64,000 bases of DNA from an uncultured Alphaproteobacteria bacterium (GTDB lineage Bacteria > Pseudomonadota > Alphaproteobacteria > Rhodobacterales > Rhodobacteraceae), in contig CACGLH010000001.1 of NCBI GenBank assembly GCA_902573735.1, forward strand, positions 310,001 to 374,000. Direction: 5' to 3'. Made by a program: the position numbers and the translations under genes. Below the pieces are notes generated by a model, which saw only the letters and a list, made by a program, of their open reading frames with translations, was not told the origin of the DNA and did no database searches. Positions 53,091 through 60,924 of this stretch are shown in pieces; the first letter of the stretch is position 1, and each line of letters begins with the position of its first letter.

Positions 53091-53400
53091 GTAATTTTTT
53101 TTAAAAGCTAATTTTTCTTTGAGTTCTGTAGTTTTTCTCATTTTTAAATCTCTAATAATAAAATCTAACCAATCAGGAATTTATATACTTGATTTAAAAA
53201 TGTCCCCATTTTTAAGTGCTTCCAAATCTTTCTTACTATTTAACATATAGAAACCGCCATTTAATTTTTGTTTCATGATTAAATTTAAATTTTTTGACAA
53301 TTAAACCATCTACTTCTGCAAAAACTAGGGCTAATTCTTTAATTCGTTTATCATATTCTACTGCTGTCCAATCAGCTCAAAAAATTTATTATTAAAAAAT
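53085..53400 (-). pseudogene. decayed YdhR-like (putative mono-oxygenase) gene
   Basis: On the minus strand three frames in turn read WENQKAFFNNKFFELIGQQ, DWTAVEYDKRIKELALVFAE followed by VDGLIVKKFKFNHETKIKWR, and GGFYMLNSKKDLEALKNGDI followed by FKSS, a stop, and a basic helix to TGA at 53085. GLI.K.....ETK..GG.Y.......A is the YdhR family pattern. Two frameshifts and stops show that it is dead. The fill of 53091-53457 is otherwise AT-rich. Confidence 0.55.
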
Positions 53401-53457
53401 GCTTTTTGGTTCTCCCAATTTATTTTATAAAATAAAATTTATTAAAATGTAAAAATT

Positions 53458-54162
53458 ATGGATATAAAAAAATTCAAATTATACCACTACCCTTTAACTA
53501 GGAGTTCCAGAGTAAGATGGCTATTGCATGAAATCTTTGATGATAATTTTGAATTAGAAATAGTTAATATTCATAACGGTCAACTGCATAATAAAAATTT
53601 TATTTCAATTAATCCATTTCACTCTATTCCATTGCTTGAAATTGAAAAAGAAAATGGTGAAGTATTCCATATGATTGAAAGTGGAGCAATAATAACTTTT
53701 TTGGCAGATATATATCCAGAAAAGAAGCTTTCACCCCATCCTATAAAAGATACTATAAAAAGGATGGATTACCTTCAAATGCTTCATTTTTGTTCCACTA
53801 TGATGGATATGGCATTATGGCAAATCAGAATGAACACTAACATTCTACCTGAAAGTGAAAGAAGTGAAATAATTATCGAAAGATACAAAAAAAAAATAAC
53901 CTTAGAAATAGAACCCCTGATTTCAAGTCGTTTGCAAAGAGGACAGTATTTATGCGGAGACGATTTTTATGCTGTTGATTGTATTTTGGGGCATAATGTT
54001 ATGTGGGCCAGAAGCTATGGCTTATTTAATTCAGGTTCTATAAAATCATATCTTTCCAGAATATCAAAAAGACCTGCTTTTGTTATGGCTTTTTCAGATT
54101 ATAAAGATTTTGATGCTAATGTTCCTAGAGAAAGTTCATTATCTAAGAATTTCTCTGGTTAG
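53458..54162 (+). CDS. glutathione S-transferase family protein
   Basis: A protein of 234 residues. The thioredoxin-like N-terminal half has YHYPLTRSSRVRWLLHEI, where the Ser/Arg of TRSSR stands in the catalytic position, then FHSIPLLEIE with the cis-proline and MIESGAIITFLADIYP binding the glutathione gamma-glutamyl end (ESGAI). The C-terminal half is all-helical with LCGDDFYAVDCILGHNVMWA, the usual N-capping-box region. It probably conjugates or isomerises an electrophile in the cytoplasm. Single gene. Confidence 0.9.
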   Translation: MDIKKFKLYHYPLTRSSRVRWLLHEIFDDNFELEIVNIHNGQLHNKNFISINPFHSIPLLEIEKENGEVFHMIESGAIITFLADIYPEKKLSPHPIKDTIKRMDYLQMLHFCSTMMDMALWQIRMNTNILPESERSEIIIERYKKKITLEIEPLISSRLQRGQYLCGDDFYAVDCILGHNVMWARSYGLFNSGSIKSYLSRISKRPAFVMAFSDYKDFDANVPRESSLSKNFSG

Positions 54163-54303
54163 AACTTAAGATGATTATATTCAAAATAAATATTATCAAT
54201 GGGATTGTTAAAATTAGAAAGTTTCAAAAGACATCTGTGATAATTCATATAATTAAAATAAATTTTCTTTACAATTCATCAATTTATGGGTTTTAAAATT
54301 TTA

Positions 54304-54981
54304 TTAACTTAGAGTTGTCAGAACTTGTTCAATTGGCTTTTTTATAGTTGCAGCGTAAGGTACTTTAGCTTTTTTTGCAGGGTGTCCTATTGCTAAAATC
54401 ATTAAGGGTCTATTAGAAGTTGGTCTCTTACATATTTTAGTAAGAAAACTCATTGTATTTGGGGTATGAACAAGACAATAAAGACCAGCCTGATGAATGG
54501 CAGAAATTAGAAATCCAGAAGCAATACCAACACTTTCTGTGACATAATAGTTTTTATATTTTGAGCCATCAATTTTTACTCCATATCTCTCGGCAAAAAT
54601 AATTATTAACCATGGTGCTTTTTCTAAATGTTCCTTGTTTGGTCCTGTCCCTATAGGTTCAAGTGCTTTTAACCATTCATCTTTGTTTAAACTAGAATAA
54701 AACTTTTTTTCCTCTATTTCAGCAGCCTCACGAATTTTTTTTTTAATTGTTTTATTTGAAATTGCAACAAAATGCCAAGGTTGATGGTTCGTACCACTTG
54801 GTGCAGTGGATGCTATTTTTATGCAATTATGTATAGTTTCTTTAGATATGTGCTTTCGAGAAAAGTGTCTTATTGTTCTTCTTAAAGTAAAAGTCTGATA
54901 TAAGGATTTTGTTATTTTCGTGATTTCCTCTTCACTTTTTATCGGCATTGTAGGAAATGAAATAGGTTCATAATTTGGCAT
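54304..54981 (-). CDS. nitroreductase family flavoprotein
   Basis: GAGGTGA precedes the ATG at 54981. A 225-residue protein with the FMN-binding RRTIRHFSRKHIS, then ASTAPSGTNHQPWHFVAIS, ITESVGIASGFLISAIHQAGL in the variant VTESVGIASGF, and LMILAIGHPA. The N-terminal extension and SGTNHQPW resemble the iodotyrosine deiodinase/BluB-like branch rather than NfsB. These enzymes reduce nitro or halo groups or related substrates with NAD(P)H. Single gene; substrate unknown. A dehalogenation role is conceivable, not supported by sequence. Confidence 0.88.
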   Translation of the reverse strand: MPNYEPISFPTMPIKSEEEITKITKSLYQTFTLRRTIRHFSRKHISKETIHNCIKIASTAPSGTNHQPWHFVAISNKTIKKKIREAAEIEEKKFYSSLNKDEWLKALEPIGTGPNKEHLEKAPWLIIIFAERYGVKIDGSKYKNYYVTESVGIASGFLISAIHQAGLYCLVHTPNTMSFLTKICKRPTSNRPLMILAIGHPAKKAKVPYAATIKKPIEQVLTTLS

Positions 54982-55224
54982 TTATATCACCTCTCTTAAT
55001 GATAAATCATTTTTGGGGGTTAGTATTCTTATATAATTTCATGACATTTTGCTTATTAATTTCAAGATAGTAATTTAAATCAAATCTAATCAAGAAAAAT
55101 ATTTTTTTTGTTTAAATCTATGGGTGTCAGATTAAAAAGAAAAAAAGTACTTTGTTCAAAGTTTTAATAAGTAAAATAGTAAAAAATTTTACTTAGATAA
55201 ATTAAATAACGCCTGTATTATGAT

Positions 55225-55258
55225 TTAAATTTATAATTAATTTAAATTATAAATTTAA
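55225..55258. other. perfect 14-bp all-A/T inverted repeat
   Basis: TTAAATTTATAATT (55225-55238) is the exact reverse complement of AATTATAAATTTAA (55245-55258), around a 6-nt loop, followed by a T-run on the plus strand. It could be a cruciform-prone promoter element or a weak terminator. Confidence 0.6.
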
Positions 55259-55389
55259 TTTTTTATTTAGCTTTAATCTAAAAAATTGGAATAAAGTTAA
55301 TTCCACTACATACCAAAACTTATCAAAAAAACTGTTACATTTTAAAGAATATTTTATTAATAAACATCAGCAATCTATGTAAAATAATT

Positions 55390-55425
55390 ATAAGTACCTT
55401 TAGCTTTAAAACTAAAGGTACTTAT
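55390..55425 (-). terminator. perfect 14-bp hairpin terminator of the fasciclin gene
   Basis: ATAAGTACCTTTAG (55390-55403) pairs with CTAAAGGTACTTAT (55412-55425) around an 8-nt loop. It lies 12 bases beyond the stop of the minus-strand fasciclin gene and is followed by AT-rich sequence. Confidence 0.8.
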
Positions 55426-55437
55426 ATTAAAAATATA

Positions 55438-55920
55438 TTATTCAGGTATTAATACTTTATTTATTACATGAATAACTCCATTGTCGGCCTCAATATCTGC
55501 AGCTACAACTTGCGCGTCATTTACAAACACATTTCCATAAGATTTTTTTACAGTAACTTTTTGACCATTAACTGTTGCAGCCTCTATAGTACCTGATATG
55601 TCAGATGACATAACTTTTCCAGCTAGAACATGAAATGTTAAAATTCCAGTTAACTTATTTTTATTTTCTGATTTTAATAGATCTGCTAACAAATTAGGGT
55701 CTAAAGCTGAAAACGCTTCGTCAGATGGTGCAAACACTGTGAATGGACCTTTACTTTTAAGGGTTTCAACTAAATCGGCAGCAGTTACTGCTTTTACTAA
55801 TGTATTAAAAGAGCCTGCTGCTACTGCTGTATCAACAATATCTGGTTTATGCCCATCTGCTTTTAAAATACCAACAAATGATAAAAATGATATCATTATA
55901 AAAATTAAAATTTTATTCAT
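55438..55920 (-). CDS. secreted fasciclin domain protein
   Basis: The ATG at 55920 has AAAGGA seven bases upstream; a TTG at 55935 would put the ribosome site inside the gene. The product of about 160 residues has a signal peptide ([21 protein letters not shown]) and one complete FAS1 domain: [39 protein letters not shown] and [13 protein letters not shown], with the conserved H in FHVLAG. FAS1 proteins mediate adhesion or bind extracellular ligands. Periplasmic or surface; a strong terminator follows. Confidence 0.93.
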   Translation of the reverse strand: MNKILIFIMISFLSFVGILKADGHKPDIVDTAVAAGSFNTLVKAVTAADLVETLKSKGPFTVFAPSDEAFSALDPNLLADLLKSENKNKLTGILTFHVLAGKVMSSDISGTIEAATVNGQKVTVKKSYGNVFVNDAQVVAADIEADNGVIHVINKVLIPE

Positions 55921-56094
55921 AAATAATCCTTTCAATAAAAATATTGCATGGATTTAATTATTTTTTTTTACTTTAAATGTGACAAAAAGTACTTTATGCA
56001 TGCGACAAAAAAATAGCCTTTTTCAGTATGGTTTTATTCAATTATATTTCACAATTATTATCAACTAGATATCCATAAAAAAGTTTAATTAAAA

Positions 56095-56547
56095 ATGGAA
56101 AAAAAATTATATTTTTGGGAAGATTTTAAACTTAATAAGTTAGTAAATTTAGGAACATACGAGTTTACTGAAGAAGAAATTATAGTATTTGGAAAAAAAT
56201 TTGATCCACAGTACTTTCATATAAATCCCCAAAAAGCTAAAAAATCTGATTACAAGGGATTGATAGCTTCAGGTTGGCATACATGTTCAGTAATCATGAA
56301 ACTAATGTGTGCCAAATTTTTAAATAATACCTCTACATTAGGATCGCCAGGTATAAAAAATTTAAATTGGTCACATCCTGTAAGGCCGGGAGATATAATA
56401 TCAGGTTATTGGAATGTAATAGAAAAAAGAGAGTCAAATTCCAAACCAAACTTAGGCATTCTAAAATTAAAAATTTCTGGAGTAAATCAAAATGAAGTTA
56501 CTGTAATAACTATGGAGCCAACCATTATTGTTTATAAAAAAAATTAA
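56095..56547 (+). CDS. MaoC-like dehydratase (hotdog fold)
   Basis: A protein of 150 residues. The hydratase-2 motif reads FDPQYFHINPQKAKKSDYKG with the catalytic Asp/His pair, followed by LIASGWHTCSVIMKLM, the central helix. SHPVRPGDIISGYWNV is the typical beta-strand region. MaoC proteins hydrate trans-2-enoyl-CoA to (R)-3-hydroxyacyl-CoA or act on similar thioesters. A 115-bp gap separates it from the sulfurtransferase. No pathway partner nearby. Confidence 0.9.
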   Translation: MEKKLYFWEDFKLNKLVNLGTYEFTEEEIIVFGKKFDPQYFHINPQKAKKSDYKGLIASGWHTCSVIMKLMCAKFLNNTSTLGSPGIKNLNWSHPVRPGDIISGYWNVIEKRESNSKPNLGILKLKISGVNQNEVTVITMEPTIIVYKKN

Positions 56548-56662
56548 TCTTCATTTATGTTACTGGATTTTATAATAGTATAATTTTATTCTATATACCT
56601 TTCTTATATCATCTTTTATTTTAAATCTTTCAATTAAACCAATACAAAGGTCAATTAATAAA

Positions 56663-57562
56663 ATGTCTGAAAGAGAAATTAAATGGAAATATCCTCAGTC
56701 TATTGTTTCTTGTGAATGGTTAAGAAAAAATTTATCTGATAAAAATATTCGGATTTATGATTGTACAACTTACTTACACTATACTGATACTCATCCTTCT
56801 AAACCATATGATGTAGAAAGTGGAATAAAAAACTATAGGAAAGGTCATATACCAAATTCTGCTTTTATGGATATACAAGAAAAATTATCGAATAATGATA
56901 GTGACTTTAAATTTACAATTCCTGATTATGAGATTCTTGCGAACAATTTTCAGGACTTAGGAATTGGTGATCCTTATCATATAATACTTTATTCAGGTAA
57001 CGGGATACAGTGGGCTACACGAGTATGGTGGTTAATATTTATTCTAGGTTTTAGTAAAGTAAGTATACTAGATGGAGGTATTAAAGAATGGAAGAGGTTA
57101 GGTTTTGAATTAGAGAAAGGAGAAAATACGTATAAAAAAGCAAGATTTGTTCCTCGCATTGATAAAACTGTTTTTGTTGACAAAGAACAAACTTACACTT
57201 CATTGAACAAAAAAGGTTGTATTTTGTTAAATGCTCTCACGAGCGATTTACACAGGGGTGAAAATTCTAGATATGGGAGGCCTGGAAGGATTCCCGGAAG
57301 CAAAAATATTCCATTTGAAGAACTAGTGGAAGATTCGCAAAAACTAATTTCTCCTCAAAAAGCACAAGCTATTTTTAAAAATAAAAACATAAATCAGAAA
57401 ATTAGAGTTCTTAACTATTGTGGTGGTGGAATAGCAGCAACACTAAATGCTTTTGTCCTTAGACAGTTAGGAATTGAGAAAATTGAAATATATGATAATT
57501 CTATGAGTGAGTGGGCAATGGATCATCAATTACCTATAGAAAAAGATTACATCCTAAAATGA
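56663..57562 (+). CDS. two-domain sulfurtransferase (thiosulfate/3-mercaptopyruvate, rhodanese fold)
   Basis: A protein of 299 residues. Domain 1 (about 10-145) is an inactive rhodanese fold with IRIYDCTTYLHYTD and GHIPNSAFMDI; domain 2 (about 165-290) has RPGRIPGSKNIPFEEL and the active-site loop NYCGGGIAATLNAF with Cys253. The loop CGGGIA is nearer to mercaptopyruvate sulfurtransferases (CGSGVT) than to rhodanese (CRKGVT). It moves sulfane sulfur to cyanide or thiols. A hairpin downstream lies before a convergent gene. Confidence 0.88.
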   Translation: MSEREIKWKYPQSIVSCEWLRKNLSDKNIRIYDCTTYLHYTDTHPSKPYDVESGIKNYRKGHIPNSAFMDIQEKLSNNDSDFKFTIPDYEILANNFQDLGIGDPYHIILYSGNGIQWATRVWWLIFILGFSKVSILDGGIKEWKRLGFELEKGENTYKKARFVPRIDKTVFVDKEQTYTSLNKKGCILLNALTSDLHRGENSRYGRPGRIPGSKNIPFEELVEDSQKLISPQKAQAIFKNKNINQKIRVLNYCGGGIAATLNAFVLRQLGIEKIEIYDNSMSEWAMDHQLPIEKDYILK

Positions 57563-57715
57563 TTTATATTTAAAAATAAATTACTTAATGATTTATATTT
57601 GATCTAATATTATACTTTTAATTCAGAAACGGATCTTTTTGAAAACAAAATACACCACTTATCTCTTCAAGTATTAATAGTTAAATATCCTTTTAAAAGT
57701 GGAGATAAGAAATTA

Positions 57716-57740
57716 GACCAAAACTTTAAAAGCCTTGGTC
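57716..57740 (-). terminator. short hairpin between convergent genes
   Basis: GACCAA (57716-57721) and TTGGTC (57735-57740) pair with A/T sequence on both sides, 12 bases after the stop of the minus-strand gene. Weak terminator candidate. Confidence 0.45.
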
Positions 57741-57751
57741 CAAATTTTACT

Positions 57752-58372
57752 TTAACGTACTGTTTCCATTCCAAAAGCACGATCAAGAGTTCCTAGTGTA
57801 GAAGCTTTAGCAAGCATTTTCTGAAACTCTTCAGTCATACCCACTTCATCTATTCCTTTTCCTAGAGTTTTTAAATCAGGTGCAGAATAAACTGCCATTG
57901 ATCGTTGCATTTCTTCAGCTAATATTGGTACCCACATAGTAACAGTGACATTATGATCAACTAACATTTTTTGAATTTCACTAACTAATTTAGTAGCTTC
58001 TCCCCAATTCGAACGATCCATTACATATTCTCGAACCATGAATGCTTTATTTTCTTGTTTTGGTTCACCTGCCATTAAGCGTGCTATATTGGGCCCATTA
58101 ATATCTCCTGCTGGAATTAATTCTCGTTCTGACATAAGGGCATTCCAGCTTGGGTCACTGTTTAAGTTTTGCGAAAGTTGAAACCCTTGTTCCATACTCA
58201 TATAAAAAGTATAGAGATGAATTGATCCTGATGTAAAACCACCTCCTACCCTTGTTATATTTACTGAAGTTGCTCCATTTCTAGCTAAAATGCCTGCAGC
58301 TTGTCTTACCCGGCTCATAGCAAGTTCATATTTTCCTACATGGGGTGTTATTATTCTTCTTGATCCAAACAT
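57752..58372 (-). CDS. uncharacterised two-domain NIPSNAP/alpha-beta-barrel-like protein (206 aa)
   Basis: AAGGAG precedes the ATG at 58372. Two halves of similar design are seen. Residues 1-100: MFGSRRIITPHVGKYELAMS, SIHLYTFYMSMEQGFQL, SDPSWNALMSEREL. Residues 105-206: FMVREYVMDRSNWGEATKLV, VTVTMWVPILAEEMQRSMAV, GMTEEFQKMLAKAS. Both show strand-helix-strand-strand-helix as in dimeric ferredoxin-like proteins, so the chain could form an internal pseudo-dimer. Function unknown; cytoplasmic. Its composition is less AT-rich than its flanks. Confidence 0.6.
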   Translation of the reverse strand: MFGSRRIITPHVGKYELAMSRVRQAAGILARNGATSVNITRVGGGFTSGSIHLYTFYMSMEQGFQLSQNLNSDPSWNALMSERELIPAGDINGPNIARLMAGEPKQENKAFMVREYVMDRSNWGEATKLVSEIQKMLVDHNVTVTMWVPILAEEMQRSMAVYSAPDLKTLGKGIDEVGMTEEFQKMLAKASTLGTLDRAFGMETVR

Positions 58373-58686
58373 AATTAACTCCTTTCTCTTTAAAGTTTGA
58401 AAATTAAATTTTTGAATAATAGTTTTTTATTTTAAAGCTAAAAAATTGATAAATAGTGGATTTTAAAAAAGATGATTAATAATTATACAATTATTTAATT
58501 TAACGAATGAAATATTTCAATTTTTGTTATCGTTATAATTTTTAACTTTATATTAAATTAGATGATAATCAAAATCTGTTTTTTCAGATAGAGCTAGGCT
58601 CTTAAAATAAAAAATTGGTATTATTTAAAATAAAGAAATTAATGTAAGGATCTAATTTAGAGAATAAATACTTCAGGAGAAGATAA
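58373..58686. other. 314-bp divergent spacer
   Basis: AT-rich promoter region between the minus-strand gene at 58372 and osmC-like gene at 58687. A small hairpin, AGAGC-TAG-GCTCT, lies at 58590-58602. No gene. Confidence 0.5.
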
Positions 58687-59205
58687 ATGACAACCAGTGA
58701 AGATATACGTAACATTCAAATAAATGTAAGAGAATCATTTACTAAAAGTCCAGAAAATGCACTGAATACATCTAAATCTTATGCTGAAGTAACTAATGCA
58801 TTAGTTTGCACCTATAGCGAAGGTTCAAGAAAAACAATAATGGACATGCCAACTATAGCTGGAGGTAATTATGAGGGACCAACGCCTGGTTTTCATGCAC
58901 GAGCAGCTATTTCAGGTTGTGTAGCAATTGGTATAAAACAAGAGGCTATATTTCGTCAGATCAAATGTGAGTCCATCAAAGTCGAGCTGGAAATGGATTT
59001 TGATGATTCAGCTATGTTTGGGATTGGTGAAAATACTGCAGCACCGTTAAATACAAGGTTACTTATTAAGATAGTGAGTGAGGAGGGGCAAGAAAAACTT
59101 CAAAATCTGGTGGACAGAGTACTTGAAATGGATCCTTATTTTCTTGCTTTGAGAGACTCTCAATCAGTTTCTGCAGAACTAAAAGTACTAAAAATAATGG
59201 ATTAA
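58687..59205 (+). CDS. OsmC family protein lacking the second peroxidatic cysteine
   Basis: AGGAG precedes the ATG at 58687. A 172-residue protein with the OsmC-like core: GPTPGFHARAAISGCVAIGI holds the first cysteine, followed by beta strands SIKVELEMDFDD. Where Ohr/OsmC proteins have the second cysteine, the sequence is MDPYFLALRDSQSVSAEL with none. It may therefore not reduce hydroperoxides in the usual way. Cytoplasmic. Neighbours are unrelated. Confidence 0.8.
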   Translation: MTTSEDIRNIQINVRESFTKSPENALNTSKSYAEVTNALVCTYSEGSRKTIMDMPTIAGGNYEGPTPGFHARAAISGCVAIGIKQEAIFRQIKCESIKVELEMDFDDSAMFGIGENTAAPLNTRLLIKIVSEEGQEKLQNLVDRVLEMDPYFLALRDSQSVSAELKVLKIMD

Positions 59206-59332
59206 AATTAAAAGAGGTTTTATCAACCAGCATCTTTAACTCTCAATTAATTTATTAAATATGTTTAGTTTTATTTTTATTATTATTTTCCCACACTAGA
59301 ATAGTTTTTATATTAAAAAACTTTAATTTATT

Positions 59333-60127
59333 ATGCTTAACTTTCCTCCTCAAAATATAGTTTGCTTAACTGAAGAAACAGTAGAAACTCTTTATCTTTT
59401 GGGTGAACAAAAAAGAATTGTAGGTGTAACTGGTTATGCAGTAAGACCTAAAAATGTGAGAAAAGAAAAACCCAGAGTAGGATCCTTTGTATCTGCAAAT
59501 ATAAAAAAAATAAAGGATTTAAAACCAGACTTAATTCTTACTTTTTCCGACGTTCAAGCAAATTTGACTAAGCAACTTATTTTAGAAGGTTTTAACGTAA
59601 TCTGTTTTAACCAACAAAGTATTTCTGAAATTTTAAGTATGATTAAATATTTAGGATCCTTGGTAGGCAAGGTAGAAGAATCCTTAAATTTAGTTAATGA
59701 GATATTGCAAAAAATAAATACGATTAAGAAAAAGACCTTCAGAATAAAACCTAAAATATACTTTGAGGAATGGGATGACCCATATATTTCTGCTACACGT
59801 TGGGTCTCAGAAATTATAGAAATTTCAGGTGGAGTTGATATTTTTGCAAAAAAAAGTAGATCGCAAAAAGCACTTAAAAGAGTAGTATCTTCTCAAGATG
59901 TGATAAACAAAAATCCAGATATTATTTTTGCCTCTTGGTGTGGTAAGAAAGTAAATTTTGATAAAATAAAAAAAAGGCAAGGTTGGAGTTCTATTAATGC
60001 AGTTAAAACAAACTCATTATTTGAAATAAAGTCCCCAATTATTTTACAACCAGGTCCAGCTGCTCTTACTGATGGATTATCACAAATTCATGATTTGATA
60101 CTGCAATGGCAAAAAAGTCAAATTTGA
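59333..60127 (+). CDS. BtuF/FepB-like periplasmic-binding fold protein without signal peptide
   Basis: A protein of 264 residues beginning MLNFPPQNIVCLTEETVETLYLLGE, like the mature start of vitamin B12 or siderophore binding proteins, then VGVTGYAVRPKNVRKEKPRVGSF and LKPDLILTFSDVQANLTKQL, typical of the BtuF family. No signal peptide is present and an in-frame stop lies just upstream, so the protein is probably cytoplasmic. Similar stand-alone cobalamin-binding proteins exist. No permease or ATPase of this importer type is in the window. Ligand unknown; alternatively an adenosylcobalamin-related chaperone. Confidence 0.75.
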   Translation: MLNFPPQNIVCLTEETVETLYLLGEQKRIVGVTGYAVRPKNVRKEKPRVGSFVSANIKKIKDLKPDLILTFSDVQANLTKQLILEGFNVICFNQQSISEILSMIKYLGSLVGKVEESLNLVNEILQKINTIKKKTFRIKPKIYFEEWDDPYISATRWVSEIIEISGGVDIFAKKSRSQKALKRVVSSQDVINKNPDIIFASWCGKKVNFDKIKKRQGWSSINAVKTNSLFEIKSPIILQPGPAALTDGLSQIHDLILQWQKSQI

Positions 60128-60303
60128 AGAAATGAGAATTTTTCTTTAATAAAACTAAAAAATTAAAAAGTAGCTCTTTTTAGATTATTTTTAAAAAAAT
60201 GTTTTTAGAGCTCAAGACGTAAATTTAAAATCAATCTTGATTTGTATTTTCACTTCTTCTGATTAAAGATTTCTAGATCTAAACATTAAAAGAAACTAAA
60301 AAT

Positions 60304-60594
60304 TTAATCTATGCCTTCAATAAGCATTAAATCAGTTTCAGAGCACTCATCTCTAATTGCTTTTGCAGCTTGGTATTCTTCACTAAAATAAAATTTTCTA
60401 GTAGTTTCAATGTTTTCGAATTCAATCATCATGACATTACCAGTTAATTCTCCTTCATGCCTTTCAGCATTAGGACCTTTTGCCAATACTTTGCCTCCAT
60501 GAGCTTTTATAACTGGACCAGCCATTCCCGAAAAGGAAGCAAATTTTTCTTTATCTTGCACTCTTATATTGGCAACCAAATATCCTTTAGGCAT
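60304..60594 (-). CDS. DUF1330 family protein (96 aa)
   Basis: AAAGGA precedes the ATG at 60594. MPKGYLVANIRVQDKEKFASF, VIKAHGGKVLAKGPNAERHEG and MMIEFENIETTRKFYFSEEYQAAKAIR form the usual DUF1330 pattern of a dimeric alpha/beta barrel. Function unknown in the family. Single gene upstream of the second cyclase, divergent from it. Confidence 0.9.
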   Translation of the reverse strand: MPKGYLVANIRVQDKEKFASFSGMAGPVIKAHGGKVLAKGPNAERHEGELTGNVMMIEFENIETTRKFYFSEEYQAAKAIRDECSETDLMLIEGID

Positions 60595-60924
60595 TTTATA
60601 ATCCTTTCTTATTATTAATCATAAATCATATTAAATCTATCAGATCCAATTCATTATTTATAAAATATTTTTTTAATTTTATTAAATAAATTTTTAAATA
60701 AATTAAGTATGTTGACGTCACTGATATACTTTGAAAAATGTAAAAAAACAATTTTGATTATTTATTGACTTTAAAATTGCGTGTGATCAACTTTTAGAAT
60801 TCATTAGCAAACTTTACTTAACGTAATAGTTGATACAATATATAATATATTCCTAACCTTATAAAATATGTTTTTAAATTTAATTTTCATAAAGGTGAAG
60901 TAATATAGGTTTTGAAAGTATTGA
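60595..60924. other. 330-bp divergent spacer upstream of the second cyclase
   Basis: AT-rich. It contains a TTGACT about 150 bp before the cyclase start and the palindrome TGACGTCA at 60713-60720. No gene and no structured RNA seen. Confidence 0.4.

Larger units (their letters stand above)
54982..55437. other. 456-bp spacer rich in hairpins
   Basis: Three inverted repeats: an all-A/T 14-bp hairpin (55225-55258), TGGAAT/ATTCCA (55287-55292 with 55300-55305) and the fasciclin terminator (55390-55425). No gene. Confidence 0.7.

Noticed and set aside
60713-60720. TGACGTCA palindrome upstream of the second cyclase as a cAMP-linked site
   Set aside because: Bacterial cAMP receptors use TGTGA-N6-TCACA; a single CRE-like octamer is not evidence.
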